The notes under the pieces: generated by a model
Databases searched by the model: none
What the model saw: only the letters and a program-made list of their open reading frames with translations
Told to the model about the DNA's origin: nothing
Source of the DNA: CAYUJH01 sp964394585
GTDB lineage: Bacteria > Bacteroidota > Bacteroidia > Cytophagales > Flammeovirgaceae
Direction: 5' to 3'
DNA length: 64,000 bases
Assembly: GCA_964394585.1 (NCBI GenBank)
Contig: CAYMYI010000004.1
Coordinates: 7,161 to 71,160, forward strand
Program-made: the position numbers and the translations under genes
Part shown: in pieces, positions 63,948 through 64,000 of the stretch
Layout of the letters: the number at the start of each line of letters is the position of its first letter
Numbering within the stretch: the stretch's first letter is position 1

Positions 63948-64000
63948 ATGAAAAAACTAACCCTAATCGCTTTTTTATGGCTATGTGCTGTGGTAGCCTA
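63948..64000 (+). CDS. Secreted protein, N-terminus only
   Basis: The first 17 codons of a gene, starting at the ATG at 63948 and running off the window. They encode K-K-L followed by a hydrophobic stretch (L-I-A-F-L-W-L-C-A-V-V-A), a signal peptide. It lies 93 bases after the putative anti-sigma gene and may be the third member of that operon. Confidence 0.6.
   Translation, partial: MKKLTLIAFLWLCAVVA

Noticed and set aside
1..64000. Mobile elements, CRISPR arrays, tRNA or rRNA genes
   Set aside because: No transposase, integrase, repeat-spacer array, cloverleaf or rRNA-like stretch was found on either strand.

Overview
The window is a chromosomal segment of a Bacteroidota bacterium, most likely a member of the Cytophagales or a close relative. 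This rests on protein families: two TonB-dependent receptors (one with an N-terminal carboxypeptidase-regulatory-like domain), DUF2911, DUF2452, DUF4920 and GWxTD proteins, a very large alpha-2-macroglobulin lipoprotein, methylmalonyl-CoA epimerase and many small lipoproteins with Bacteroidota-type lipoboxes. It also rests on promoter elements of the TAnnTTTG type and on the near absence of Shine-Dalgarno sequences. Gene order is mosaic, with short transcription units on both strands separated by strong hairpin terminators. I see no tRNA, rRNA, CRISPR array, phage or insertion sequence. A run of 10 Ns at 12361-12370 shows that this is a draft scaffold.

Layout. 1-2160: a partial serine beta-lactamase-fold hydrolase, a small membrane protein and HemW. 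2209-6084: a CorA-type channel, a chaperone pair (Hsp20, CbpA-like DnaJ) and a quinone-reductase-like MDR enzyme. 6150-12221: a secreted PIG-L deacetylase, DUF2911 and DUF2452 proteins, an LptF/G permease and a small STAS-like protein. 12296-17813: a TonB receptor broken by the gap, a lipoprotein and a three-gene cluster (SiaC-like, cupin, zinc-ribbon membrane protein). 17820-22306: TPR lipoprotein, DivIC/FtsB-like, PPK2, a small coiled-coil membrane protein, a TRIC-like channel and a MarR-flavin reductase operon. 22474-27126: a TonB receptor plus SGNH-hydrolase lipoprotein pair. 27195-35687: M48 protease, metallophosphoesterase, GWxTD protein, Pgi, sodium:solute symporter, Mce, HAD phosphatase and an NmrA-like reductase. 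35774-42525: alpha-amylase lipoprotein, DUF4920, citrate synthase and topoisomerase I. 42548-47579: a TPR/HisKA protein without an ATPase domain, OsmC, LipA, a cytochrome-b5-like miniprotein and a ClpP-fold lipoprotein. 47655-56084: the frameshifted alpha-2-macroglobulin, a PiT-like permease, AccA and a TPR protein. 56439-60562: an efflux operon (adaptor, FtsX/MacB-type permease, TolC). 61033-64000: rpmI-rplT, an outer-membrane barrel and an ECF sigma operon running off the end.

Functionally this is mostly housekeeping and envelope biology: TCA and propionate metabolism (GltA, Mce), lipid and lipoate synthesis (AccA, LipA), LPS transport, outer-membrane uptake and efflux. The least explained parts are the SiaC/cupin/zinc-ribbon cluster, the TonB receptor with an SGNH lipoprotein carrying a long Ala/Gln-rich insertion, the OsmC-HisKA pair, the ClpP-fold lipoprotein and the efflux operon that lacks a local ATPase. 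Two sequence-quality problems matter for anyone using the annotation: the N gap in the first TonB receptor, whose true C-terminus can be rebuilt, and a frameshift in the alpha-2-macroglobulin.
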